Part shown: piece by piece, positions 26,074 to 35,880 of the stretch
How positions within the stretch are numbered: the first letter of the stretch is position 1
Layout: every line of letters begins with the position of its first letter
Assembly (NCBI RefSeq): GCF_020360975.1
Contig: NW_025408680.1
Coordinates: forward strand, 1,302,001-1,366,000
Direction of reading: 5' to 3'
DNA from: Hirsutella rhossiliensis
Lineage: Eukaryota; Ascomycota; Sordariomycetes; Hypocreales; Ophiocordycipitaceae
DNA length: 64,000 nucleotides
Notes under the pieces: generated by a model
Databases searched by the model: none
What the model saw: the letters and a program-made list of their open reading frames with translations, nothing else
What the model was told of the DNA's origin: nothing
Translations under genes and position numbers: made by a program

Positions 26074-26369
26074 AAAGTAAAAGGACTTAGGCTTACTATC
26101 TTAAGTTAGCTAAGAAAGCGGCTTTTATATTAATAGTACCGCCGCTATAAGTAGTATTATAGAGGTCGTAAGGGTTAACGCTAGTCTTATAGACGGCTCC
26201 CTTAGTATAGCGAGAACCTTATTTTTCTTACTAGCCGTCGCGCTTTTAATTGCTTCTAAGATAGCTATGATACTTCTTATCCGCTTAAGGAGTAGTAGGG
26301 TACTCCCTTAAAGAAGCGGCACCCTTTTTAAGGAGATATCTATTAAATCTATTAGTTAATAGCTTATAC

Positions 26370-26555
26370 TATTATAGAGTAAGTAGAGGTATATATATAA
26401 GTACTATTTATAAGATAATATTAATAAGCTATATAGAGCTCTTTTATACGTAGCTAGTATATATATATATATATAAGATCCGGCCCTTTATATATAACTA
26501 TATAGCTTAAGCTATAGCCTAAGCTTATAACCTATAATAGTTAAAGACTCTTATA
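26370..26555 (-). repeat. Gypsy-B 5' LTR (186 bp)
   Basis: Matches 19002-19187 in length and ends, followed by ACTAC. Because the element is on the minus strand, this is its 5' LTR. Confidence 0.88.
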
Positions 26556-26560
26556 ACTAC

Positions 26561-29500
26561 TACTCTTTATATTATACTAGCGCTGCCTTTCTATTAAGCT
26601 TCCTTACTATTACCTACTACTAAAAGTAGCGGGCTATATAGCCTTAGCTAGTCTTTATATATAGGTCGCTAAGATAGCTTCTTCTTACTTATACTTTATA
26701 TAGTATACTTTTCTATCTTATTACCTAGGTCTTATTAGTTAAAGCCTTAGTATACCCTTAAACGCTTACCTATTAAATTTTAAACTTATATCTTATATAA
26801 ATTATAAATATATCTACCTCCTTCTCTTTAAATATAACTTTACGCGTTCTACTTATCTTAAAACCCTTTATATCTTACTAAACCGCCTTTTAAAGTTTCT
26901 TCTTTTCCTCTTAATATATTTTTCTATATATATATCTTATAAACCTTCTTTATATAAGCTCCTTATCTTAGCTTACTACTAATACTATATTATATTTTCG
27001 TTTAATATCCTTTAACTTCTCTTATATACTATAGCTACTAGCCCTTCCTTACTATACTAAACTCTTAAGATAGTATATTAATAGGGAGCACTCTTACCTT
27101 TATTCCTTACTACTTTTAGCTTCGCTTTAGTAATATTACTCTTTTACTATATAGCCTCGCTATATCTTTATCTCTATTAATAGATAGCTCTACCCTATAC
27201 CTCTATAAGCCCTTTATTATTAGTAAGGGTATAGGCAGCGATATATCTATAATATTTTTTACCTAGCTTAACTTCCTTATAAAGTTTACTTACTAAGATA
27301 AGTACTATATTAAAGGCCTTAATACTAAAGCTATTACTTAAGTCCTCTTACTAGTACCTTTATAGCTACTAAAGTTAGAGTATATACCCCTCTAAGCTAA
27401 GGGCGATAATCTAGGGCCCTCCCTCTTTTTTAGTCTAAACCTCTTTATTTATAGCTAGCCGGTTATTAATACTAACTAGTTTAAGTAATAGTTCTTTATA
27501 AGCGGCCGCGTTTACCCTTACGCTCTCTCCTAGGAGGTAAAGCGCCGCGATAGGCTTAAGGCCGGCCTAGATAATACTATTCTTTATACTATACCTACCT
27601 TTATCGTCCGCGACTAAAGTTACTAGCTATAAGCCCCCCTCCTCTTTTTATTTTAATATACTTCTTTACTTACTACCCCGCTAACTTTACCCCTTAGCGT
27701 CCTACTATACTCCTTAGCCTTTAATAGCTAGTTCCTATCTATACCTCTTATTATCTCCTTTTATAGCGTAATAGCTAGGCCTAGCTTTAACCTCTTATAT
27801 CTAAACTTCCTACTTAGTCTTAGGCCTAACTAGCTCCGCTATTATAGCTTTATTTAGCTTATAACTTATATTACCCTTAGCCTATTAAATAGGATTCTAT
27901 TTAAGGGCTACTACCCCTTTAAGGTTTTTATTATCTTTCTTATTTATATTAACCCTTAAGCTATACTATATAAGAAAATCGCTAAAAAGCTTAACTCTTC
28001 CTTCCTACTTAGCGTCCCCTTTACCTATACTAAAAAGGTTATTAGCCTTCTTAACTACCGCGTTATACTCTCCCCCTTAAGCTTAGAGCGCGATTATATC
28101 TTTATTATTATCTTAGATAGCTAGACCTTTATCGATAGGCTCTTAGTAGCGGCCGCCGCTACCTTAGCTTCCCTTCTTACTACGCCCTTTAAGTATTAGA
28201 CCTAATCCGCTTCCTTTACCTTCGATTCCGTTTATATTACTTTATACTCTATTACTATACTAGCCTTAACCGCGCCGCCCCCCCTTTCCTTAGCCCCGGC
28301 CCTACTAGCCCTCGACCTTATTACGCCGCCGCTTAAGCGATCGCCCTTAGCCCTTACTAATACGCCTATAAAGAGGGCGCGCTTCCTATAATAGTAGTAT
28401 TCGCTGCTTTTCTTATCTTTAAATACCGTTAGCTCTGCTACCCCCTCCTCCTCTCTTTTACTAGCCGCTTTTCTATCTTAACTAAATAGCGCCTTACCTA
28501 TTCCCGCTTTAATAGCTAGCTTAGATTCCCCTCTTAACTCTATTATTATAAGTACCCTTAACCTACTTATATACCCTCTTTACTATTATATATAAAAATA
28601 AGCTACTTACTATAAACCTATTACTTTCTTATACCTCTTACCTTTACTAAAATAAACTATTCTCCTTCTTAAGGTACTACTCTTAACGTAAATTATTATT
28701 ATAAAATTACTATTACTTTATATATTATAGCGTTTATCCCTTTTAAAGATAGCTTTAGCTTTTAAACCTATTTCTTATAAAAGTACTTACTTTTAGACGT
28801 TCTCTATAACCTTATTTATATCTTATATATTATACTTCGCCCTTTTTCTTTTCCTTACTAGCTTACTACTATACCTCTTAGCTATATTTAGCGGTAATAA
28901 GGGGCCTATAGTTATACTTTAGTAAAAAGCGTCTTTATTATAAAAGCTAACTCCGCTTTTTATTTATTAGTTATTACTCTATATAAAGGATATAGTTTTC
29001 TACTATAAAGTATTATATACCGTTCCTTAGTTATATAAGCTATAGGGATAATAGTCGTTAAAGTCGGCGGGTTTTATAAAGGCCGTTATAGCGTTTAAGG
29101 CTAGCTATAAGCCCGCCTTTACGGCGTTACTTACTTTCTCTTACTAGCTCTATAGCTTACCTTTAACTTATATCCCTTCTTATATACCTTCTAGTCCTCT
29201 TTTTAGTATTGCCTACTATAGTACGCTACCGTTAGGCATCGGCTATACTTCCTCGCCCCCGCTATCTCTCTATAAACCCGGTAGACCTTCCCCTCTATAC
29301 TCTATATATCCTGCCCTTATATTTATATCGCGCCCTTATTTCCGCCCGCCTATCCCGCCTCTACTATCGTATCCTATATTTCCTACCTCGTCCTTATTTT
29401 ATATCCTTCTTTACTATAAAACGACGACACGACTACGAGTATAAACGGCCTCTCTATATATAGGTATAATATCGGGCTCTATAGAATATCCTTTACGACT

Positions 29501-29600
29501 TCGCCGTAGCTCTCGCAGCGCCCCCTTACTGCCTTCCGACACGCTACCTCGTGCTACCGTAGGATCGGCCTTATTTACTATAGGAATAGTGCACTAGCTA
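26561..29600 (-). other. RIP-degraded sequence, probable 5' side of the Helitron
   Basis: Position and the ACTAC duplication show that this continues the sequence at 18996 across Gypsy-B. On the minus strand a long lysine-rich frame can be followed from about 28.4 to 26.8 kb with stops almost only at TAA/TAG positions expected from Gln and Trp. I do not recognise the protein and could not locate a Helitron 5' terminus. From about 29.4 kb the RIP signal weakens. Confidence 0.35.
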
Positions 29601-30020
29601 CGTGGTTCGGCCTCGCCTAGCCTACCTACGTTACGAGCGTCTTCGGGATACTATACTTATACTTAAGCTCCGTGGCCCTAAATTCGCACTAGAACTCCAC
29701 GGAAACGTTATAAGTAGCCATGCTATAGTTATTTTCCTAACTACTCGATCGGTAGCTAGGGTAGACGCTTCTGCTCTTATTCTCCTATTCGTGCCTTAGC
29801 GCCCCTCTTATACTCCCTTCCTCTCGCTTACCCCGCAATCGTTATCACCGCTTTACTTGCCTTCTTGCTTTTTCTGCCTCTTCCCCGCGGCGGGATGGTG
29901 CCCGAATGGCCGCTTTCTTTACCTACCTTTTTTGCATGTTTTAGTTCCTAGCGCTCCCGCCTGCTTGCGTTCTTTCTCTCGCCCTGTCTTTGTCTTGTTT
30001 TTGTCTCTCCAATCTTCGGC
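29601..30020. other. Transition from RIP block to island
   Basis: The CA/TG content rises gradually here. Several short open frames (up to 65 codons) overlap on the plus strand, but none has recognisable motifs or start context. I see no supportable gene. Confidence 0.4.
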
Positions 30021-30024
30021 CTTC

Positions 30025-30656
30025 GTTCCTCAAGGCTCTTTGCGCAACCCATGAAGGGTTGCCTTACCTGTTCCTCAAGGCACTCGTTCCTCGTTCCTCA
30101 AGGCAAAAACGATGGCGGCGTTTTTTTTTTCCTTTCTCCCCGGGGAGGAACCCCAAGAACCTTTCGTCACTCGTTCCTCGTTCCTCAAGGCAAGGCACGT
30201 TCCTGTTGGAGGACTCCAGTGGGATCTGGAAGGTTCCATGGATATGGCGACTCCGTCGCCTGAGTCTATATAGACTCGGATCATCATCACATCTGTAGCT
30301 AGATAGACAAGCATCAATAGATTGCTCACTCATCCTTTCCAATCCGCAGGTGCGGACAACAGTTCCTCAAGGCATAAGTCCTTTCGTTCCTCAAGGCACT
30401 AACGTTCCTCAAGGCATGGGGGGTTTTTTTTTTTCCTTTCTCCCCGGGGAGGAACCAGAAGAACCTTTTCGTCACTAACGTTCCTCAAGGCAAGGCAAGG
30501 CAAGTTTTTGGGTTTTTTTCGCGTCTAGAAGAGCCTTTCGTTCCTCAAGGCATTTGGCGGGGGAAAATCGATGGTGGCGGTTTTTTTTCCTTTCTCCCCG
30601 GGGAGGAACCCTAAGAACCTTTCGTCACTCGTTCCTCGTTCCTCAAGGCATCTCTG
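30025..30656. repeat. GTTCCTCAAGGC minisatellite
   Basis: The 12-mer GTTCCTCAAGGC, mostly followed by A, occurs ten times, starting at 30025, 30070, 30093, 30180, 30362, 30386, 30404, 30480, 30540 and 30638. Three copies are part of a longer unit of about 70 bp beginning near 30120, 30425 and 30580: a T run, CCTTTCTCCCCGGGGAGGAA, AAGAACCTTTTCGTCACT-like sequence, then the 12-mer. The unit contains the palindrome CTCCCCGGGGAG. It lies just 3' of the peroxidase gene and is not mutated by RIP. Open frames across it are repeat translations, not genes. Confidence 0.85.
30246..30277. other. Hairpin and 16-bp palindrome
   Basis: GGCGAC-TCC-GTCGCC (30246-30260) can form a 6-bp stem. It is followed at 30262-30277 by the perfect palindrome GAGTCTATATAGACTC. 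They sit within the minisatellite region, between its first and second groups. The role is unknown. Confidence 0.5.
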
Positions 30657-30807
30657 TCTAATGAAACCGCGTCCGCTAAAGCAAATACGGAAGGGTCGCG
30701 GTGCTATCACGCCCGTATGGTCGAGCGATTATCCGGGCCATCATGGGGTAGGGCTTGTCGAATTGCCCTTTTTGAAGGAAGAAGGCCATATTGTGGCGCC
30801 GCCTTTC

Positions 30808-33603
30808 TTACATGAAAAGGGTCATGCCGACAATGCCGGCGAGGATACTGAAGGCAACGGCGACGCGGCCGGAGCCGGCAGTGACGGCACTAGGACGTCC
30901 GGAGGCAGCGGTGCCATTGGAGGCAGCGCCGATAGGGCGACCCTGATTGGCGGAGGCAGAGCTGGCGGCGCCAGGGTTGGAGCCGGCGCGACCAGAGGCG
31001 GGCTGGCTGGTGTTGTCGGTGGCCTGGTTGCCACCCTTGACGGTGGCTTGGGTATCAACGTTTGCTTGGATGTCACCGACTCTGTTGGCGGGGGCCACGT
31101 TTGGCTGGCCGGCGGGGGCAGGGGCGGCTTGCTTAACGGCGGGAGAAGAGCCGGAGGGCTGCTGCTGGATAGGGGCGACCGGGGCGACAGGGGCAATCGA
31201 GCCGACGGGGCCAGGGACGGCCTGCTTGACGGCGGGAGCAGAGCCGGAGGACTGCTGCTGGACAGGGGAAATAGGGGCAACCGAGCCGACGGGGGCAAGG
31301 GCCTGCTTGACGGAGGGAGCAGGACCGGCGGGAGCGGCGGCCTGCGAGCGGCGAGGAATGCACTTGGGCTCATCAGAGGCAGCCTTCTGAGGCTGGCTGG
31401 GGTTCTTTTGGGCGACCTGAGCACCAGGGGCCTTGACGTCCACAGCAGGCGTGGTGATGGCAGCGAAGGCGACAGCGCGGACCTGCTCGACAGGGACACG
31501 GGCCGGGGCCACGCCCTCGGCGCGCGGCTGGGCCGGTCCGCACTCCTTGGCGACGCAGGTCTTGACGGAGAAGCACCCAGACTTGCACTGCTCAAAGGTG
31601 TAGGTGACGGAGGCGACGCCGGACTCGCCATTGGCGACGAGGTTGAAGCCGCAGTCGTTGCCCTTGCAGGTAGACTTGGTGCACTGGTTGATGCTGGCGC
31701 ACTGGTAGATGGCGACGCCAATCTCGACGGCAGCCTTGGCCTCCACAGCCGTGACGGCAACGACCCGCTCGTTCTCGACCTTGACGTGTGTGAGGCTGCC
31801 GGTGTCACAGACGAGCTCAACAGCGCCAGAGGCCGTCACGTTGTGGCTGACGGCGAGACCGAAGACGTACTGGCCTTGGATATTGGTGACAACCCGGCCC
31901 TGCTGGCCGGGCTCGCAGATCTCGAAGCGGAACTTGTTCTCGACCTTGGCATCTAGATCATAGACGAGGCGCCAGCTGGCGGCGGCAGCCTTGCCATGAA
32001 GGTTCTGGATGGCGACGAGGCCGCCGCGGATCTCGAATGTGAACTTTGCAGAGAGCTCTAAGAGAGCCTTGACATGGGCCTCGCCAAGGATAGTGGCCTG
32101 AGGAACATGGGGCGTGACGCTGGAGCTGGGGTTGGGGCCTGCGGCAGAAGCGCTAGGAATCATAGTGGCAACTGGATTGGAGGTCTGAGAGGCGTCGACA
32201 GACGCGGTCTTCGTTCTATTGGGGGTAGTGGTGGCGACAGTTTTCTTGTCATCAGACATGTGCGTCGACGTGGCCACGTTGGAGGAGGAGACGCGGCCAG
32301 ACGTGGAGAGCTTGGAAGAGGCGCGTGTCGACGTGGTCGGCTGGGAAGGAACGTGGCTGGATGTGGAGAGCTTGGGAGAGACGTGAGTCGACGTGGCCGG
32401 CTGGGAAGAGACGTGGCTGGACGTAGAGGGCTCCGGGTCAATAGGTCCAGGAGAGTCGTCTGTCAACACTCGGGTGCACTCGGTCAGGCTGTTGATATTG
32501 TCGACTCCAAGTAGGCTCAGCCGAACATACTCTCTGCTATAGTCCTTTTGCGAGGTCCGGTTAGCTCACCCGCCGTACATACAAGAGCGCGCATGCATTC
32601 GTCAACATACCCGAAGCCAGGGAAACAGCCCCATGAAGCCTCTGAAGGATTCCCACGCCGGCTGGACGCGAGCATGTCTACTGAGCTTGTAGTCGCTGTC
32701 CAGCCGGAAGAAACCCTTGGGGGCTTCGTCGCTCGCCACCAGGTCGTAGAAGTCGGTATCCCAAATCTCGGGCGTGCGATCTAGCGGAAGGCCTGCTCTG
32801 GCTTCGTCGACGAATCGTTGCTTGGCCGATGTGTGGGCGCCGACGAGAGCGGCAAGGCCCACGGGGGCAATCGTCTTGTTCCCAAACAGCGAGATGAGCT
32901 CATCCGCACTCTGTTCTTGAGTAGGGAGCTTTCCTTCTGGTGCTGGCGTGCTCCTGTCCTTGCGGCCGACGAAGGTGCGCACGCCGGGTCCAGACAAGCA
33001 AAACACGGTTCCGGCATTGTGCCCCAGTTGAATCAGATCGGCCATGCCGACGCCGTACTGCTTGTACTCGTCGTACCACTTCCTCGTCTGTTGGCAGATT
33101 GTCTCCAACCCCTTATTCTCAGCCCGCGATTCGCACTCTCCCGCCAGGACAATGGAGCCGTCGGCGCCACCAAGGGGGTCACTCTCACGGGACCAGGTGC
33201 CGGCATCGTGGAAGCCAAGACGGATGGCAGCGCGAGCCAGATCGTTGCAGTCGCCTTTGGCATCCTTCATGGCCTTTCTCATGTCGTTGTACACGTGCTT
33301 CCAGATGCAGCACGTGTGTGTCTTGCAGACAGACGAGCCCTTGGCCGGTAGGGGGACCGGGTAGGCTGTGGCCTCGTCCTCGCCTGGTACGTTGTCGTCA
33401 TTCCGCAGGAGAGCCTTGACGACCTTTCCCGTATGTGTCAGCTGGCTGTCGTCTAGAGTCTTGAGATCGCCAATCAACTCGGTCGAAATCTGGGGTTCCG
33501 ACTGATTCATCCCTAAAGTCAGGTTGCCCATATTTGGAAAGGCGGATGCTGCGCCCACCATCATCAAGATGGTGGTGGTTCCGAGAGGAGATTCTAGTCT
33601 CAT
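30808..33603 (-). CDS. Class II-type heme peroxidase fused to a GPI-anchored Cys-rich extension
   Basis: A secreted heme peroxidase that should use H2O2 at the cell surface. I join two frames through a 66-bp intron (32610-32545): exon 1 33603-32611, exon 2 32544-30808, about 909 codons. Residues 1-21 form a signal peptide ending ASA. The peroxidase domain spans about 93-355: CCIWKH; distal Arg128 and His132 in RLGFHDA; GGADGS (145-150) as calcium site; proximal His257 in LVGAHT. Exon 2 begins with RLSLLGVDN...LTECTRVL, the usual end of class II peroxidases, which is the main argument for the join. Then follow three 20-residue Ser/Thr repeats (about 370-428), a module with ten Cys (about 482-668), Pro/Ala/Gln-rich repeats (741-811) and a hydrophobic C-terminus (892-909) typical of GPI anchoring. 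Exon 2 alone has no ATG at its 5' end. Splicing is inferred. Confidence 0.8.
31108..31317 (-). repeat. PAVKQA / PVGSIAPV repeats in the peroxidase fusion
   Basis: DNA coding for PSVKQALAPVGSVAPISPVQ, PAVKQAVPGPVGSIAPVAPV and PAVKQAAPAPAG: two units of 27 and 31 residues and a partial third, rich in Pro, Ala, Val and Gln. Probably an extended spacer before the GPI anchor. Confidence 0.8.
32254..32427 (-). repeat. Three 60-bp repeats coding a Ser/Thr linker
   Basis: Three units of 20 codons starting STSSHVSSQPATSTHVSPKL, with the third ending ATSTHMS. In the DNA, GACGTGGCTGGACGTGGAGAG-like segments recur. They follow the peroxidase domain directly and are likely O-glycosylated. Confidence 0.85.
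32545..32610 (-). other. Predicted 66-bp intron of the peroxidase fusion gene
   Basis: On the minus strand it starts GTATGT, contains the branch-point consensus GCTAAC about 15 nt before the end, and ends AAAAG. Removing it joins ...FPWLR to DYSREYVRLSLLGVDN in phase 0. Without splicing, the peroxidase frame stops at TGA six bases after the 5' splice site. An AG further downstream (before TATGTT) would also keep the frame. The AAG 3' splice site is unusual, so the acceptor is less certain than the intron itself. Confidence 0.7.
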
Positions 33604-33706
33604 GACGGGCTACCTGGGTCCGGAGGAGGCAAATCACACGAAAATACAGGAGCAAGAATACAGGCAGGAGCTCTACATGCATCAAAGGAACTGGGATCCG
33701 TCTTCT

Positions 33707-33714
33707 GTTTATAC
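33707..33714 (-). promoter_or_regulatory. TATA-like element upstream of the peroxidase gene
   Basis: GTATAAAC on the minus strand, about 105 bp before the start codon at 33603, in a normal-composition region. The 5' leader would be about 70-80 nt. No other element is recognised between here and the piggyBac terminal repeat at 33978. Confidence 0.4.
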
Positions 33715-33977
33715 GTGTGGGCAGCTTAAGATACCGTGCTTGAATTAGCGCAGACGGATTGAAATTAAGAAAAGCAGGCAATATAATGGGACAGGGAAAC
33801 TCGTATACGGATCTAATTAAACAGCCGCATAAACCAGTGGTGGCCTAGATCCAAGAACCACTCGTCTACTTCGTATAGAGAACCCGAGCATGTACTACGT
33901 CATTACGCATGTGTATAGGCCTATTGCGGCAACAGATAAGTGGGAATAGCCTTGTTTGCGCAATGTGTGAAAATCCT

Positions 33978-34017
33978 ATCCCTTTGAGTGCCCGAAGGGA
34001 GCAAGGGGGTCACGGAC
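33978..34017 (+). repeat. piggyBac left terminal inverted repeat
   Basis: 40 bp, with a single mismatch (position 34016) to the reverse complement of 36038-36077. Contains CCCGAAGGGAGC and a G-rich run. Unmutated relative to the interior. Confidence 0.88.
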
Positions 34018-34067
34018 AGGGATACTAGCCAATAAGGACACTAGATAATTAGGGGTACATAATTTAA

Positions 34068-35880
34068 CTAGCAAATTAGGATATGGTAGAAGTCCCAGCA
34101 ATTAGGCCGGGTATAAATAGCTACATTACACTGGTTATATCCCCTACGAGTCTTCGTAGGCGGCTTCTTGTTGCTGCTAGCTGTGCCCAACGGCTTGCGC
34201 TGACTTTGTGATCTTGGCTGCCTAGCTTTGAAGCCCTGACAAGCAAGGCAGGATACGCTTTTGCCGCGGTTGACATGTTTGTGCTGCGTAATAGGGGTAA
34301 ATATGTCCCTAGCTCGAAACCGTTGTCTAGAGCTACCGTCTTTTCCGTAAGCCTCGCAAAGATCTCTTATAATGCGTTGCCGCCACTCGCGCTATAAGGT
34401 TATTCGTGACCAGCTTGGCTGCCCCTAGAGCTAAAGAAGGTAGCTATTAATAAGAGCAGTCTTAAGCAGGAAGGTCCACGCAAGTGCCCGCCAACTTCCC
34501 CTATAAACACGGTAGTCTAATCCCCCCCCTGCTCTTAGTTAGTCACCAATATTAACACCGCTATTTAATTATTATAGTCTATAGAGATAGACGGTATAGG
34601 AAGACGTAATATAGGCTCGGCACTGAATTTTTGCTATATTAGGCGTGCTCGGGGCTATATTATTATCGGCCGGCGCCGAATTCGCTCTTTAAATTCCTCG
34701 CCGGAATAGACTATTAAGAGGAATAGCATAAGGTCGTTATCCTTCTAAGCGAATTAGTTAACCTAGAAGAAGAAGAAGACGAATTAGTAGGGGAATTACT
34801 AGAGAGCCTATCTTCTAGCACTTATACCTAACCGTTAGGGGTTAGCGCAGTCTTTAGTATGCCCTAAGGCTAATAGTCCCCCTTTATATTAGCCTTCTTT
34901 GCCTCTATAAAGGGCTTATAGAAGCTATAGTTAATTCGGGCTATGCCTATAGCCTTAATCCCTAGCTAACGAAGAGCGTTAAGGAGGTTCGGCGAGGAAA
35001 AGAGGTTATCGAAGAAGATATAGTATATCTATTTTAGATATTGCTTAAGTAAGGCAATAACGACGCTCTAAGTCGGGTTAAGAGAAATACTGCCCTCTAC
35101 TATGCCTCTCTTCCTCTTCTTCCTAGTAGCCGGGCTAAGGGCATTAGAAGGTTAGTGCTAAAGCCACCGAATAAAATAGCCTGCTTAGGCTATAACCTAT
35201 ACTTTAAAGCCTATAGGCGTAGGCTTATTCTTAACTATAACTAGCTACTTTAACCTACCTATATAGCCGACGATATACTTATCTATAGCTAAATAAGTGC
35301 TTAGTTAATAGAGGGTAAGAGATACCTACTATATATATTCTGCCTACTTATTGGCTTATACGAAGGGTATAGGGAGCCTATATAAGATACTATTTAAGTT
35401 GCTAATCTAAATATACCGTTAAAGAAGAAAAAAGCGGTTAAATAATATATACTAAAGGATTAAGTATATAAGGACTATTAAGTTAGTTATAGAGGTCCTC
35501 TAATAGTCTCGGACTCTTATTTCCTTATATAAACCTATATAAATTAGAGTAGTAACTTAGAGAAAGACCTCTCTAAGAGATATCTCTATCTAGGTATTCT
35601 CTCGAGAATACTACTACTTTAGACCCTCTAGGCCCGGCCTTAGACTATTATTTATATACCCGACCTAGCCGTTAACTAGGGATTTAGGTAGGAATTGCTA
35701 GAAAAGTAATAATAGCGTTAGTAGTAGCTATCGGGGCTATGGCTCGCGCTCGGGAACGTAAAAGGGGGTAAATTCGTGGCCTCGTTCGGGCTCGGGGTCG
35801 AATATAGGGCGGACTATGCTATCGATAGGCTGCTCGCGCTAATAGTGGTCTAGCCGTATATAGAGGGTATATTCGAAGCT
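34068..35880 (-). pseudogene. piggyBac transposase remnant (DDE family)
   Basis: Read on the minus strand: LSTYLAIDEYIVGYIGRLK-type sequence with the first catalytic Asp at about 35.3 kb, then KNKPTPIGFKV-VIA-AGYFIRWL, and the second Asp in YYIFFDNLFSSPNLLNALR near 35.0 kb. This is the piggyBac transposase pattern. The C-terminus (about 34.07-34.33 kb) is less damaged: DIFTPITQHKHVNRGKSVSC, CLACQGF and NCWDFYH look like a Cys/His-rich DNA-binding end, finishing at a stop at 34068-34070. The start is uncertain. Trp and Gln codons have become stops, so the protein is not made. Confidence 0.75.

Larger units (their letters stand above)
19002..26555 (-). mobile_element. Gypsy-B, Ty3/Gypsy retrotransposon with short LTRs
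   Basis: Two 186-bp LTRs flank a minus-strand gag-pol region, with a perfect ACTAC target duplication at 18997-19001 and 26556-26560. The element is 7554 bp including a 573-bp insertion (solo LTR plus duplication), so about 6.98 kb originally. The order on the minus strand is gag (about 25.0-25.45 kb), reverse transcriptase (23.4 kb), integrase (21.8 kb). A plus-strand frame of unknown role occupies the 3' region. The element is inserted in the minus-strand Helitron. Confidence 0.88.
1..29600. other. RIP-mutated AT-rich block, left
   Basis: Almost all sequence here lacks CA and TG dinucleotides and is saturated with TA, while CG remains frequent. Reading frames of known transposon proteins can be followed, but Gln and Trp codons have become TAA or TAG, and Cys often becomes Tyr. 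This is the known signature of repeat-induced point mutation acting on both strands at CpA. The block consists of nested mobile elements, listed separately. The mutation density fades between about 29.4 and 29.85 kb, where the unmutated island begins. Confidence 0.9.

Noticed and set aside
29602..30298. Several 65-102-codon frames near 29.6-30.3 kb
   Set aside because: They overlap each other and the minisatellite, repeat the LVPQG-type translation of the 12-mer, and have no motifs.
30822..31820. 332-codon minus-strand frame, Pro/Ser/Arg-rich
   Set aside because: A shifted frame of exon 2. The in-frame exon has ordered Cys modules and a GPI tail, and this one has neither.
30571..31956. 461-codon plus-strand open frame, Gly-rich
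   Set aside because: It is the complement of the peroxidase-fusion exon 2. Its amino-acid composition reflects the antisense of Pro/Ala/Ser codons, and it has no domain.
30808..32469. The GPI-protein frame as an independent 553-codon gene
   Set aside because: Its only start would be GTG, there is no signal peptide, and codons upstream of it continue the peroxidase C-terminus, so it is better read as exon 2.
32818..33419. Plus-strand frames of 106-177 codons over the peroxidase
   Set aside because: Antisense shadows of a well-supported coding exon.
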